Below are positions 42,124 to 51,725 of a stretch of 64,000 nt of DNA, one piece after another. Each line of letters opens with the position of its first letter. Position 1 is the stretch's first letter. This stretch comes from Thaumarchaeota archaeon SCGC AAA007-O23 (GTDB taxonomy: Archaea > Thermoproteota > Nitrososphaeria > Nitrososphaerales > Nitrosopumilaceae): NCBI GenBank assembly GCA_000402075.1, contig ARWO01000001.1, positions 1 through 64,000 of the forward strand, read 5' to 3'. The notes beneath the pieces were generated by a model. The model ran no database searches. It saw only the letters and a program-made list of their open reading frames with translations, and was not told the DNA's origin. The translations under genes and the position numbers were made by a program.

Positions 42124-42607
42124 CGTTGTTTGTTACAGTCTTTTCTTCAGTTTTTTCTTCAGTTTTTTTTATATGTTTTTGAGCAGGTATGATTACTTCT
42201 CCCCCAGATTTTTTTACTTTTTCTTGAGCAGCATTTGTTGCATATTTTACTTTAATCGTATATGCATTTGTTATTTTTCCGCCGCCAAGAAGTTTATCGT
42301 ATTCAAGAGTAGTTAAATCTAAAACTTTTTTAGAATTTTCAGATTTTCCAGACTTTGCAAATAAATCATCAAGATCTCTAACATTAACCCATTTCTTTGT
42401 AATTATTGCAACTGATGCAGGACGATGTGTAGATTCATGACCAAAATGATCCGGATCCTCTTTGATGACAGTACTCCAAAGATGCTTAAGATGCCCAGAT
42501 CTTCCAAGACCGCCTTTGTGTCCACTAGCACGATGCTGTCCAACTTGACCCCATCCCATGTGTCTGCCGCCTCTAAGCTTTCTTGTTTTTCTTAATCTTG
42601 TTGGCAT
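42116..42607 (-). CDS. rpl15: Large-subunit ribosomal protein L15 (uL15)
   Basis: A 163-residue protein: MPTRLRKTRKLRGGRHMGWG at the start, then QHRASGHKGGLGRSGHLKHLW. Length is archaeal. The C-terminal 15 residues (KTEEKTEEKTVTNNDG) are a short acidic/basic tail with a 12-base duplicated unit (TEEK), a smaller version of the repeat tails seen elsewhere. Confidence 0.95.
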   Translation of the reverse strand: MPTRLRKTRKLRGGRHMGWGQVGQHRASGHKGGLGRSGHLKHLWSTVIKEDPDHFGHESTHRPASVAIITKKWVNVRDLDDLFAKSGKSENSKKVLDLTTLEYDKLLGGGKITNAYTIKVKYATNAAQEKVKKSGGEVIIPAQKHIKKTEEKTEEKTVTNNDG

Positions 42608-42608
42608 T

Positions 42609-43076
42609 TCACATCATTCTCTTAACTAAAGTAGTAAGTTCCTTATTATGTCCAAGAATTCCTTTTTGACCGTACAAACGTTTTGTACTTCGTTTGAATC
42701 CCTGTCTAGGAGGCGATAAAGCAAACCATGGTTTTAGAGGTTTAATTTTTGTCATATTTATTTTCCCTTCAGATAAGGATGTTGCAAGTTCATCAATTGT
42801 TTTAAAACCAGCCTCTGAAATATCTTCAGCAGTAATTTTTTTGTAACCAGATCTTCTGCCCTTTTTATCCAACAATTCTTTAGTTGTTGATATATCAATT
42901 TCTTGCCAAGAAATAAAATGTTGTATTTTTTTTAACATACCGTCAGTGTTTTCTTTAATTGGAAGTATCGTAGCACGATATTTCTTTTCTAATTTTAAAA
43001 GACGTAATGTAGTGTTAGCCCAATATGGTACATCTGCTTGACCTTTTATTCTGATAACCAGGTATGCCTTTGCCAT
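42609..43076 (-). CDS. rpl30: Large-subunit ribosomal protein L30 (uL30)
   Basis: A 155-residue archaeal L30: YLVIRIKGQADVPYWANTTL, RLLKLEKKYRATILP, LSPPRQGFKRSTKRLYGQKG. It is one base from L15 and 4 from S5, co-directional. Confidence 0.95.
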   Translation of the reverse strand: MAKAYLVIRIKGQADVPYWANTTLRLLKLEKKYRATILPIKENTDGMLKKIQHFISWQEIDISTTKELLDKKGRRSGYKKITAEDISEAGFKTIDELATSLSEGKINMTKIKPLKPWFALSPPRQGFKRSTKRLYGQKGILGHNKELTTLVKRMM

Positions 43077-43080
43077 TTTT

Positions 43081-43776
43081 TTAACCCTGACTAAATGTCT
43101 GTCTTAAACATTCCAATACAGCTTTTGATGTAGAATTCATTGTAGGTGTAGAACCTTTTGCTGTAGTCCATGCGTCCTTTAATCCAGCCATTTTAAGTAA
43201 ATTTTTAATTTTTCTTCCTGCTACTAATCCTAATCCACGTGGGCCAGGTATAATTTCTACTGTTACGCTACCACCCTTTCCTTTTACTTTAAACGGTACA
43301 GAGTGATTTTGATCACATCTACATTCCCAGCTACCACAACCAAGTTTTACTGGACTTACGCTAAGATACGCTGCGTTGTTTGCCTTTTCAATAGCAATTC
43401 TCATCTGTTTTGATTTTCCCATACCAATACCTAACCATCCATTTTCATTTCCCGCTGCTACCAGTGCTTTAAAACGCGTTGATTGCCCGTTAGGCGTCAT
43501 TTTTTGAATTATTCCAACATCAATCACTTCTGTTTTTAAATCGGGTAATAGTTTTTTTACAATACCTGCTTCTTGAATTCTTAGACCTTTAGATAAAATT
43601 TCTTCCATAGAATTTATTTCGCCAGCTATTACTCTTTTTCCGATACTAGTTTTAGGTATCCACACTTCTTCTGGTTTCTGATATCTTCTACGTTGTGGAC
43701 CTCGTGATTGTGGTGGACCAGACGAATTTCGTGATTGTGGTGGACCAGACGAATTTCGTGATTGTGTTTGACTCAT
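43081..43776 (-). CDS. rps5: Small-subunit ribosomal protein S5 (uS5) with repeat N-terminus
   Basis: A 231-residue S5: VWIPKTSIGKRVIAGEI, GIIQKMTPNGQSTRFKALVAAGN, GIGMGKSKQMRIAIEKA, GPRGLGLVAGRKIKNLLKMAG. The first 32 residues are an added Ser/Pro/Gln/Arg-rich segment with a 9-residue tandem unit (SRNSSGPPQ). The start overlaps the L18 stop by 4 bases. Confidence 0.95.
   Translation of the reverse strand: MSQTQSRNSSGPPQSRNSSGPPQSRGPQRRRYQKPEEVWIPKTSIGKRVIAGEINSMEEILSKGLRIQEAGIVKKLLPDLKTEVIDVGIIQKMTPNGQSTRFKALVAAGNENGWLGIGMGKSKQMRIAIEKANNAAYLSVSPVKLGCGSWECRCDQNHSVPFKVKGKGGSVTVEIIPGPRGLGLVAGRKIKNLLKMAGLKDAWTTAKGSTPTMNSTSKAVLECLRQTFSQG
43708..43761 (-). repeat. Coding 27-base tandem repeat in rps5 (2 units)
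   Basis: Two 27-base units encoding SRNSSGPPQ (residues 6-14 and 15-23), nearly identical at nucleotide level, followed by a partial third (SRGPQ). Confidence 0.9.
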
Positions 43777-44261
43777 TTAGCTTTTGCTCCAGTATCTATA
43801 GAAGATTTAATATTTTTCACATTATTTTTGATTTTTAGATGTTCGCCATTTATTCTATCATCTGTAGGAAAGGTTTTTTCATCTGCTGGAATTTTAAGTC
43901 CTGCATCACTAACACCTTTTAGCGCTGCAGCCATTCGTGAAGTGTATTGCCTTGTACCGCTATACAAAATAGCTGAACTCGTGCCTTTTTCTAATGCTTT
44001 TTTTCCTGCAAAATAACCAGTGAGATAAGCTGCTGGGATGTTTTTACGTGATCCCTTCCATCCTTTTTCAATTAAAAACCTAGAATGTACAGATGAAATA
44101 ACTTTATCCCCAGTTAATTCTGGTTTATGAATTTGAACTTGTGTATTTTCGTTAGATATTTGCACAGTAACAAAATCCTTATGCCCCATTAGCATCTTCT
44201 TCCTCCGATTATAATTCGTTTTTTTATCTCGTATCCTACGTAATATTTTCGTATATGCCAT
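43773..44261 (-). CDS. rpl18: Large-subunit ribosomal protein L18 (uL18)
   Basis: A 162-residue L18 of the archaeal/eukaryotic L5 type: RRIRDKKTNYNRRKKMLMGHKDFVTVQIS, AYLTGYFAGKKAL, then AALKGVSDAGLKIP. It binds 5S rRNA. It heads the visible L18-S5-L30-L15-SecY run. L32e and L19e, which usually precede it, lie 7.5 kb away. Confidence 0.95.
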   Translation of the reverse strand: MAYTKILRRIRDKKTNYNRRKKMLMGHKDFVTVQISNENTQVQIHKPELTGDKVISSVHSRFLIEKGWKGSRKNIPAAYLTGYFAGKKALEKGTSSAILYSGTRQYTSRMAAALKGVSDAGLKIPADEKTFPTDDRINGEHLKIKNNVKNIKSSIDTGAKAK

Positions 44262-44299
44262 ATCTATACGGAAAAAATTTGAATCTGCTTTTATAAACG

Positions 44300-45211
44300 T
44301 TAGATACCAAGTGATGACAGTAATGCTTTTTGTGAATGCAATCTATTTTCAGCTTGGTCCCAAACTACTGATTGTGAGCCATCTATAACTGCACTAGTAA
44401 CCTCTTGATCACGTTTTGCAGGCAAACAATGCATGAAAATTGCATCATTCTTGGCTTTTTCCATTAGGTATTCGTTAACTTGGAAAGATGGTAAAAAATT
44501 TTCAGTTCGTTTTGGATCAGATGTATGGATTGATGTAAAAGTGTCAGTCATTACTATATCTGCATCCTTAACAGCATACTCTGGATCGGTTGTTAAATCA
44601 ATAGTAGTATTCTCTGAGGCTTTTTTCACAACTTCAGGGTTTGGTTCAAAACCTTTTGGAGTAGCAATTACAATATTAGTTTGTGTTTTACTGCAACCAA
44701 AAATTAATGAATTGCATACATTGTTTCCATCGCCAATCCAAGCTATCTTAAGATCTTTGAATTTTTTCTTATACTCCTTAATTGTCATGAAATCAGCCAA
44801 AGTCTGGCATGGATGGTATGAATTAGATAATCCATTAATGACTGGTACTGTAGCGTGTTTTGCAAGATCCTCAATAAAACTATGTTCGTATACTCGTGCC
44901 ACAATTCCATCAACGTAACCCGATAGAGTTTTTGCTGTATCCTCAACTGATTCTCCACGAGAATGCTGCATTTCATTTAATGATAGGATTATAGTATGAC
45001 CGCCCAACTGTTTCATTCCTGTCTCAAAACTTACTCTGGTTCGTGTTGATGGTTTTTCAAACAACATAGCTAAAGTTTTATTTTCTAACAATTGTTTTCC
45101 TTTTACTGTTTTATTTTCTTCTTTTAGTTTTATAGAGAAATCAATTAATTCCAAAAATTCTTTACTGGAAATTTCATCACCCGTTAAAAGATCTTTTGTT
45201 TCAAGTTTCAT
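44300..45211 (-). CDS. argF: Ornithine carbamoyltransferase
   Basis: A 303-residue transcarbamylase: FEKPSTRTRVSFETGM (carbamoyl-phosphate site), HPCQTLADFMTI, WIGDGNNVCNSLI, and HCLPAKRDQEVT near the end, the ornithine-specific signature. It makes citrulline for arginine synthesis. It is located between ribosomal and FtsY genes on the same strand, not next to other arg genes. Confidence 0.95.
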   Translation of the reverse strand: MKLETKDLLTGDEISSKEFLELIDFSIKLKEENKTVKGKQLLENKTLAMLFEKPSTRTRVSFETGMKQLGGHTIILSLNEMQHSRGESVEDTAKTLSGYVDGIVARVYEHSFIEDLAKHATVPVINGLSNSYHPCQTLADFMTIKEYKKKFKDLKIAWIGDGNNVCNSLIFGCSKTQTNIVIATPKGFEPNPEVVKKASENTTIDLTTDPEYAVKDADIVMTDTFTSIHTSDPKRTENFLPSFQVNEYLMEKAKNDAIFMHCLPAKRDQEVTSAVIDGSQSVVWDQAENRLHSQKALLSSLGI

Positions 45212-45270
45212 TTTCTAGATTTTCCAGATAATTCTATTACTTTTTAGGTTTTGTTTCTAAGGCATGTTGT

Positions 45271-46785
45271 TTATTTTGGTCGTCCATCAGCAACCCATTT
45301 TCTAATCTTCTTTGCCATTTCAAACGCTTCCTTATCACTGCTAGGCGGTGGTGTATCAAATAATTCAGCAAAATCTTCTATGTCTTCAGTTTTAATTCCC
45401 TCAAAAGGATCAGAGGAAGATTCTTTGATTTCTGGTTCTGGTGTTGGTTCTGGTGTTGGTTCTGGTTCTGGTGTTGGTTCTGGTGTTGGTTCTGGTTCTG
45501 GTGTTGGTTCTGGTTCTGGTGTTGGTTCTGGTGTTGGTTCTGGTGTTGGTTCTGGTGTTGGTTCTGGTGTTGGTTCTGGTGTTGGTTCTGGTTCTGGTGT
45601 TGGTTCTGGTTCTGGTGTTGGTTCTGGTTCAGCTTGTGAGCGTAATTCTTTTTCTTTTTCAAGGAAAAAATCTGGAATTTTTTCAGTTGGTTTTGTTTTT
45701 GTTTCATATGTTTTAGCAGCTACCGGTTCAGCTACTGGTTCAGCTACTGGTTCAGCTACTGGTTCAGCTACTGGTTCAGCTACTGGTTCAGCTACTGGTT
45801 CAGCTACTGGTTCAGCTACTGGTTCAGCTACTGGTTCAGCTACTGGTTCTGGTGTTAGTTCTGGTTCAGCTATTGGTTCTGGTTTACCAAAAACTCTTTC
45901 AAGGAATGCTTCCTTGCTAAATAATTCCAAGTCATCATAACCCTGTCCAGTACCCACACAAATAACAGGTTTTTTGGTTACTGCTACGATTGATAAAGCA
46001 GCACCACCACGTGCATCTGCATCACTTTTAGTCAAAATTGCTCCGTCAAATGTTGTATGCTCATGAAATTCTCTTGCTTGGCTAACCGTATCATTTCCAG
46101 CTAGTGAATCACCCACAAATATTTTCAAATCTGGATTTACAACTTTTGTAATTTTTGCAATCTGTTCCATTAAATTCTTGTTTGTCTGCATCCTCCCAGC
46201 AGAATCGATAAGGACACAGTCAACCTTATGTGATTTAGCGTAAAGTAATGCGTCATGTGCCACGGCAGCAGGATCCGAACCGTAGTTTTGGGCAATCAAC
46301 TTTAAATTCAAATTGTTTATGTGCTCACGTAATTGTTCAATAGCACCAGCCCTAAACGTATCAGCTGCCGCAACTACTACTGAGATTTTATTTTTTTGTA
46401 AAAGATTGGCCATTTTGGCTACAGTTGTAGTTTTTCCAGTTCCATTAATTCCAACAAACAGAATAAGGTATGGATCTTGTGGATCTGTTTTTGATTTTAT
46501 GCCTGACAGTATATCAACTGAACCAGCCTCATCAAACATATTAGAAATATTCTCGATTAGGCTTTTTTGAACAAAATCTTCAATTTCCTTCTTATTGACT
46601 CTGCTACCAACCAATTTTTCACCTAGATCAGATTTTATGCTATCAATAACCTCTGTTGCAACATCTGATTCTAAGAGAGAGATTTCAAGCTCAGATAATA
46701 CATCATCAATATCTTTTTCATTTAGATCTTTTTCACTAAAACTTTTAGCGGCTTTTGAAAATGCATTGCCTAGTTTTTCAAACAT
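45271..46785 (-). CDS. ftsY: Signal recognition particle receptor FtsY with long C-terminal repeat tail
   Basis: A 504-residue protein. The NG domain occupies about residues 1-300: N-domain helices, then G motifs GINGTGKTTT, DTFRAGAIEQL, DSAGRMQTNKN and TKSDADARGG, ending near AFLERVFG, where FtsY normally stops. About 200 extra residues follow: an EPVA repeat block, a linker (KIPDFFLEKEKELRSQ), a Glu/Pro/Thr block and a final conserved-looking segment (EDFAELFDTPPP; AKKIRKWVADGRPK). Acidic extensions of FtsY are usually N-terminal, so the placement is unusual. The docking role with SRP is certain from the NG domain. Confidence 0.95.
   Translation of the reverse strand: MFEKLGNAFSKAAKSFSEKDLNEKDIDDVLSELEISLLESDVATEVIDSIKSDLGEKLVGSRVNKKEIEDFVQKSLIENISNMFDEAGSVDILSGIKSKTDPQDPYLILFVGINGTGKTTTVAKMANLLQKNKISVVVAAADTFRAGAIEQLREHINNLNLKLIAQNYGSDPAAVAHDALLYAKSHKVDCVLIDSAGRMQTNKNLMEQIAKITKVVNPDLKIFVGDSLAGNDTVSQAREFHEHTTFDGAILTKSDADARGGAALSIVAVTKKPVICVGTGQGYDDLELFSKEAFLERVFGKPEPIAEPELTPEPVAEPVAEPVAEPVAEPVAEPVAEPVAEPVAEPVAEPVAEPVAAKTYETKTKPTEKIPDFFLEKEKELRSQAEPEPTPEPEPTPEPEPTPEPTPEPTPEPTPEPTPEPTPEPEPTPEPEPTPEPTPEPEPTPEPTPEPEIKESSSDPFEGIKTEDIEDFAELFDTPPPSSDKEAFEMAKKIRKWVADGRPK
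45430..45630 (-). repeat. Coding Glu/Pro/Thr repeat block in ftsY (67 codons)
   Basis: A 201-base stretch of GAA, CCA and ACA codons only, made of TPEP and TPEPEP units. Unit lengths are 12 and 18 bases, tandemly reiterated. On the opposite strand it gives an artefactual Ser/Gly/Val reading frame. It adds about 29 acidic residues. Confidence 0.95.
45721..45840 (-). repeat. Coding 12-base tandem repeat in ftsY (10 units of AEPV)
   Basis: Ten consecutive 12-base units (on the + strand TACTGGTTCAGC), one of them with a single C for T, plus a partial eleventh. They encode alternating Ala-Glu-Pro-Val after the G domain. Near-perfect identity points to recent slippage. Confidence 0.96.
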
Positions 46786-46793
46786 TTTTTTCT

Positions 46794-47213
46794 TTATTTT
46801 TTACTACGAGAAGCAGCCATTAATTGTTCCATTTGCTGTTTTCCCTGTTCTAAACTTGCTGCAATTTGTTGTTTTTGATTTGATGTTTCCTGTAAGGCCA
46901 CTTGCATTTCTTTTAATCGTAATTCAAGAAAATTGATAGCAGAGTCCTTGTCTTTTTCTACAGCAATTCCAGCACCAATATTTAGAATCAGTTTTTCGTT
47001 AGGTATCATTTTTGTTTTTACGAAAGTACCTAATCCTAATGGTACTAATGTTTCAGCATCAGCTTTATCATCAATTGTTTTGAGTGATTGAATGGCAGAA
47101 GCAGCTTCTCTAATAATGGATACGATAGATGCCTCTTTTTGTGATAATTCAGAAAAATAACCTTCCAGCATTTGCATTTGATACAATAGCTGTTGTGTTT
47201 GCTCTTCGCTCAT
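46794..47213 (-). CDS. pfdA: Prefoldin alpha subunit
   Basis: A 139-residue protein with two coiled-coil ends (LLYQMQMLEGYFSELSQKEA; LRLKEMQVALQETSNQKQQI) and the central beta part VPLGLGTFVKTKM and ILNIGAGIAVEKD, the alpha-class layout. It partners the beta subunit at 18.7 kb. It is 8 bases upstream of ftsY, a common archaeal pairing linking nascent-chain folding and targeting. Confidence 0.94.
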   Translation of the reverse strand: MSEEQTQQLLYQMQMLEGYFSELSQKEASIVSIIREAASAIQSLKTIDDKADAETLVPLGLGTFVKTKMIPNEKLILNIGAGIAVEKDKDSAINFLELRLKEMQVALQETSNQKQQIAASLEQGKQQMEQLMAASRSKK

Positions 47214-47281
47214 TATAAAAAAAAATGAGTCAGTTTCCTATAAATGCATTTAAAAATATAAAATTAAAAAAAAATAGAATA

Positions 47282-47902
47282 TTATTTTGCCTTAGAAAGT
47301 CTGTTATCCACTTCTTCCCAGTTGACTACATTCCACCAAGCGGCAATATAGTCAGGACGTTTGTTTTGATATTTTAGATAGTAAGCATGTTCCCATACAT
47401 CAAGACCTAGTAATGGAATTAATCCTTCAGTTCTAGGACTTGTCTGATTTGACATTGCTTTGTACTCAACTTTACTAGCTTCTGGATTGTATACGAGCCA
47501 ACCCCAACCACTTCCTTGTATAGGAGCTGTTTTACTAGAGAACTGCTCTTTAAAGTCAGCAAAAGATCCAAAGGAAGCATTAATTGCATCTGCTAGTGCT
47601 CCGCCAGGTTCTCCACCACCATTTGGTTTCATGTTATTCCAAAACAGTTTGTGATTATCGTATCCACCGCCATTGAAGTTAATTGCACCTCTAACATCAT
47701 CAGGAACATCATTGATACTTGATAAAATATCAACAATATCCTTGCTCTGTAGTTCCGGACTTAGTTTTTCTAAAGCACCATTCATTCCATCAGTATATTT
47801 TTGATGGTGTTTTGTATGATGAATCTCCATTGTACGAGCATCTATGTGAGGTTCCAATGCATCATATGCATAAGGCATCTCAGGAAGTGTGTATTTTCCC
47901 AT
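47282..47902 (-). CDS. sodA: Superoxide dismutase, Fe/Mn type
   Basis: A 206-residue SOD: PYAYDALEPHIDARTMEIHHTK, FNGGGYDNHKLFWNNM, GSGWGWLVYN and DVWEHAYYLKYQNKRPDYI, giving the three His and one Asp metal ligands. It dismutates superoxide in the cytoplasm. Divergent from the subtilisin gene; a short TATA-like stretch lies just upstream. Confidence 0.96.
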   Translation of the reverse strand: MGKYTLPEMPYAYDALEPHIDARTMEIHHTKHHQKYTDGMNGALEKLSPELQSKDIVDILSSINDVPDDVRGAINFNGGGYDNHKLFWNNMKPNGGGEPGGALADAINASFGSFADFKEQFSSKTAPIQGSGWGWLVYNPEASKVEYKAMSNQTSPRTEGLIPLLGLDVWEHAYYLKYQNKRPDYIAAWWNVVNWEEVDNRLSKAK

Positions 47903-47973
47903 ACAGTATTTAAAAAAACATGCAATTTAATGCTTTAGCAAAGAATGAAATTTCACTAAAGAAATGTTTTCAT

Positions 47974-49989
47974 ATGCGATATCAAAAAATATTTTTTTTG
48001 ATAATTTTGATATCTATAAGTGCAGTTTTAATATCAAATCAATTAGAGAGTACGGATAATATTTCTATTTTAGTAAATAACAGCGGACCATTCATAGGAA
48101 CCAGTATACCTTACCAGAATGGATATGATGGTAGTGGAATAGTAGTATCAATTATTGATACTGGAATTGACTTAAACCATCCAGATCTTGAAGGACAGAT
48201 AATTGGTGGATATGATTTTGTTGATAATGATGAGATACCTGAAGACACTAATGGTCATGGTACACAAGTTGCAGGAATCATTGCATCAAATGGAAATCTC
48301 AAAGGAATAGCTCCAAATTCAAAAATTTTAATGTACAAAGTTTCAGAAGATGGGGAATCCGTACCTTCTCATCTAATAATTAAAGCAATTGAAAAATCCA
48401 TAGAAGACAGTGCTGATATTATTAATATCAGTTTGGGAATTAATCAAACAAATACAAAAATTGATCAGGCAGTCAACAAAGCAGTCAAGAATGATATTTT
48501 TGTAGTGACAGCAGCTGGAAATTTTGGTCCTGAATTAAGTACAATTGGAAGTCCCGGGATAAATCCAAATGCAATTACTGTTGGTGCAACATTTAACAAC
48601 GTGACAAGCAGTATAGTCTCAACTTTTGAGATAGAAGATAAATCGTTTAATGTTTTTCCAATGGTTGGAACACAATCACTTACAGAGCCTATTGTTTCAC
48701 AAATTATTTTTGGAAAATATGGCAAAGTTAATGATCTTTTAGAAAATGATGTTGAAGGCTCAATTTTACTTATTGAACGTGGAAGCGACATAGAAAATGA
48801 AATAATTTACTTTTCTGATAAGGAAAAAAATGCATCTGATGTAGGAGCGATGGCTATCATAGTCTATAACAATGAACCAGGTATATTTTTTGGAGAATTA
48901 ATTCATGAATATGTGGATGATGGGTATGAACCTACTATTCCTGCATTATCCGTATCCAGAGATGACGGATTAATAATTAAGGAAATCTTACAAAGTGGTA
49001 CAAAAGGAACGCTGGATGTTTTCTATCATCCAGATTTTGTTGCTTATTTTAGTTCAAGAGGTCCAGTTTCTCCCTTTTACATCAAACCTGATCTTGTTGC
49101 ACCTGGTGCGTTCATAAACACAACCGATACCAATGGAAATTATAAAATTTCAAGTGGTACAAGTTTTGCAGCGCCACATGTTGCTGGCACTGCTGCGTTG
49201 ATACTGCAAAAAAATCCTGAACTCATACCGCAGGAACTTAAATCTATTCTAATGACAACTTCTGAAATCGTATATGATCAGTTTGATGACAGATTTCCTA
49301 TAGAAGTATCTGGAAATGGAAGGATAGATGCATCGAAAGCTATCAATGCTGAACTAATCATAATGCCGCCAAATCTAATATTTGATTTATCATCTACTAA
49401 TCAAATTCAAACCAAACATTTGAAAATTAATGGGATTGATGGGGAATCCATGTCAATCAGGTTTGAAAAAAGTCATATTGTTGATTTTGATTATGATTTA
49501 GAAGACGAAAATCTTGTAATAAATGCAAAATTAACTGAACAGAGTTTAGGCGAATTTGAGAGCAGAATTATTATCAATCATAATGAAATTGATTACCACA
49601 TACCTATCATAGTAAGAGTTTCTGAAGGAGCCATTACAATTAATGAGGATGGTGGAAAATTAGGCATTGACATTTCAAGTCCTTCTTCGTGGTCATATGC
49701 AAAGATCTCAATCATAAATCAGGAAACTGGAAAAACGTTTACGGATTCTATTGTTCCCGGTAAAAATTCAGAACTAATTGTTTATGAACCAGGTGAGTAC
49801 TGGATTGAAGCCAAAATTAAAGATGGTGACAAAACACTAAGTGCATACACAACTATTCAGGTGGAAAAAATAGAACATAGCGAAAAAAATCTTGCAAATA
49901 CATTGAATCTACCTGAGAAACCAATTCTGATAATAGCTGCTATAATGATTGTAACTACTATTGTAGGCCTATCAGTAAGAAGACGTTAG
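47974..49989 (+). CDS. Exported subtilisin-like serine protease with C-terminal membrane anchor
   Basis: About 671 residues from ATG 47974, which opens directly into a signal segment (MRYQKIFFLIILISISAVLI); an earlier ATG at 47920 would add 18 residues before it. Catalytic triad: Asp in SIIDTGIDLNHPD, His in NGHGTQVAGIIAS, Ser in SGTSFAAPHVAGTAAL. A PA-type insert lies between His and Ser (about residues 220-350). A beta domain and a final helix (ILIIAAIMIVTTIVGLSV) with RRR anchor the enzyme outside the cell. Substrates are unknown. Confidence 0.93.
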   Translation: MRYQKIFFLIILISISAVLISNQLESTDNISILVNNSGPFIGTSIPYQNGYDGSGIVVSIIDTGIDLNHPDLEGQIIGGYDFVDNDEIPEDTNGHGTQVAGIIASNGNLKGIAPNSKILMYKVSEDGESVPSHLIIKAIEKSIEDSADIINISLGINQTNTKIDQAVNKAVKNDIFVVTAAGNFGPELSTIGSPGINPNAITVGATFNNVTSSIVSTFEIEDKSFNVFPMVGTQSLTEPIVSQIIFGKYGKVNDLLENDVEGSILLIERGSDIENEIIYFSDKEKNASDVGAMAIIVYNNEPGIFFGELIHEYVDDGYEPTIPALSVSRDDGLIIKEILQSGTKGTLDVFYHPDFVAYFSSRGPVSPFYIKPDLVAPGAFINTTDTNGNYKISSGTSFAAPHVAGTAALILQKNPELIPQELKSILMTTSEIVYDQFDDRFPIEVSGNGRIDASKAINAELIIMPPNLIFDLSSTNQIQTKHLKINGIDGESMSIRFEKSHIVDFDYDLEDENLVINAKLTEQSLGEFESRIIINHNEIDYHIPIIVRVSEGAITINEDGGKLGIDISSPSSWSYAKISIINQETGKTFTDSIVPGKNSELIVYEPGEYWIEAKIKDGDKTLSAYTTIQVEKIEHSEKNLANTLNLPEKPILIIAAIMIVTTIVGLSVRRR

Positions 49990-51581
49990 AGTTTTGGTCC
50001 CGCCAAACGAATTTCTTCCGATACATCCTCAAACTTTTTGAAGTTGTCTACGAACATTTGAGCCAGTTTTTTGGCTGAAAGGTCATAGCTGTCTTTATCA
50101 ACCCATGTATTTCTGGGTTCTAAAACTTCTGAAGGAACATCAGGACATTCGGTTGGTACATCTAGATTGAAAAGATCATTATGGGAAAACTTTACAATAT
50201 CTAATGATCCGTTTATGACTGCAGTTACCATTGCACGGCTATATTCTATCTTAATTCTTTTACCAACACCATATGGTCCTCCAGACCAACCAGTATTGAT
50301 TAGATATACCGCTGTATTATGTGTGGAAATCTTTTCGCCAAGCATATTTGCGTACACTGAAGCAAGACGTGGCATGAATGGTGCGCCAAAACATTTGGAG
50401 AATGTAGCCTTTGGTTCTTTAATACCTCGTTCAGTTCCAGCTAATTTGCTTGTATAACCTGACATAAAGTGAAACATTGCTCCATTCTTAGAAAGTTTGG
50501 ATAGTGGAGGAAGAACTCCCATTGCATCTGCTGTTAAAAATATAATGACTTTAGGATTACCGCCAACACTGGGTATGACAGCTTTTGGAATGTAGTCGAG
50601 TGGATATGCTGCTCTTGTGTTTTCAGTTAAACTGCCATCATCAAAGTCTGGTTTTAGTGATTCTTTGTCTATGACTACGTTTTCTAATACAGCGCCATTT
50701 TTGATAGCATTCCAAATTTGTGGTTCAGATTTTTCCTTGAGATTAATACATTTTGCATAACAACCTCCTTCTATGTTGAAAATTCCTTTATCTGACCAAC
50801 CATGTTCGTCATCACCAATCAGCATCCGTTCGGGATCAGCAGATAGTGTAGTTTTACCTGTACCTGATAAACCAAAGAATAATGCTGTATCGCCATCCTT
50901 GCCAATATTAGAAGAACAATGCATTGGGAAAACATCTTTTGACGGTAGAAGGAAGTTCATTACAGAGAAAACTGATTTTTTGATTTCTCCTGCATAATTT
51001 GTTGCTCCAATAAGGACAAGTTTCTTTGTTAAATTAATTAGTATGAACGCATTTGAATTGGTACCATCAATTTCTGGTATAGCCTCAAAATCATTAATAC
51101 ACATTACAGTAAGTTCCGGTTCGTGAGATTCTAATTCAGCAGCTGATGGCCTTATGAAAAGCTGGTGTGCAAACAAACTTTGCCATGCATGATCAGTGAT
51201 AATTCTAATAGGTAATCTATTCTCAGGATCAGCACCTACAAAACCATCAAATACGAACAATTCCTTTCCACCAACGAATTTTTTCATTTTTTGAGATAAT
51301 TTTTCAAATGTTTCTGTTGGAATCTGTTTGTTGACTTTTCCCCAATGAACCTTATCATGTGTGAGATCATCAAAAACAATGAATCTATCATCTGGTGATC
51401 TTCCCGTATACTTACCCGTTTTGATTGATAACGAACTAGTTGAGGTTACCATACCCTCATTTTTTTCAACAGAAATTTCAACTAGTTTTTCAACTGACAA
51501 GTTTCTGTAAATTTTTGATGGGTTTATACCAAATGCAGTAACTTGTGCGTTAAACTTGGCTGTTGATTCGAATTCAGTCAT
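49986..51581 (-). CDS. pckA: Phosphoenolpyruvate carboxykinase (ATP)
   Basis: A 531-residue ATP-type PEPCK: SLSIKTGKYTGRSPDDRF, the kinase P-loop GLSGTGKTTLSADPER, the IEGGCYAKCINL segment, LTENTRAAYPLDYIP and GGPYGVGKRIKIEYSRAM. It converts oxaloacetate to PEP, the entry to gluconeogenesis. It converges with the subtilisin gene (4-base overlap). Confidence 0.96.
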   Translation of the reverse strand: MTEFESTAKFNAQVTAFGINPSKIYRNLSVEKLVEISVEKNEGMVTSTSSLSIKTGKYTGRSPDDRFIVFDDLTHDKVHWGKVNKQIPTETFEKLSQKMKKFVGGKELFVFDGFVGADPENRLPIRIITDHAWQSLFAHQLFIRPSAAELESHEPELTVMCINDFEAIPEIDGTNSNAFILINLTKKLVLIGATNYAGEIKKSVFSVMNFLLPSKDVFPMHCSSNIGKDGDTALFFGLSGTGKTTLSADPERMLIGDDEHGWSDKGIFNIEGGCYAKCINLKEKSEPQIWNAIKNGAVLENVVIDKESLKPDFDDGSLTENTRAAYPLDYIPKAVIPSVGGNPKVIIFLTADAMGVLPPLSKLSKNGAMFHFMSGYTSKLAGTERGIKEPKATFSKCFGAPFMPRLASVYANMLGEKISTHNTAVYLINTGWSGGPYGVGKRIKIEYSRAMVTAVINGSLDIVKFSHNDLFNLDVPTECPDVPSEVLEPRNTWVDKDSYDLSAKKLAQMFVDNFKKFEDVSEEIRLAGPKL

Positions 51582-51725
51582 CTCTATTCAACTCCCATGC
51601 TAAAAAACCCAAACCAGTTTTATGCATTAGGATTTTCACGCAATAAAAAACACTATTATCTCTTTCTAAGATCACAAATTTTGCATTGAGTTTTAGCAAC
51701 CTATTTATGTAAAAATTCAAGATTT

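Noticed and set aside
45251..45940. Long + strand frame rich in GSGVGSG and SATG repeats
   Set aside because: It is the mirror of the ftsY repeat blocks; a repeat with unit length divisible by three keeps every frame open. The ftsY frame has the G motifs.
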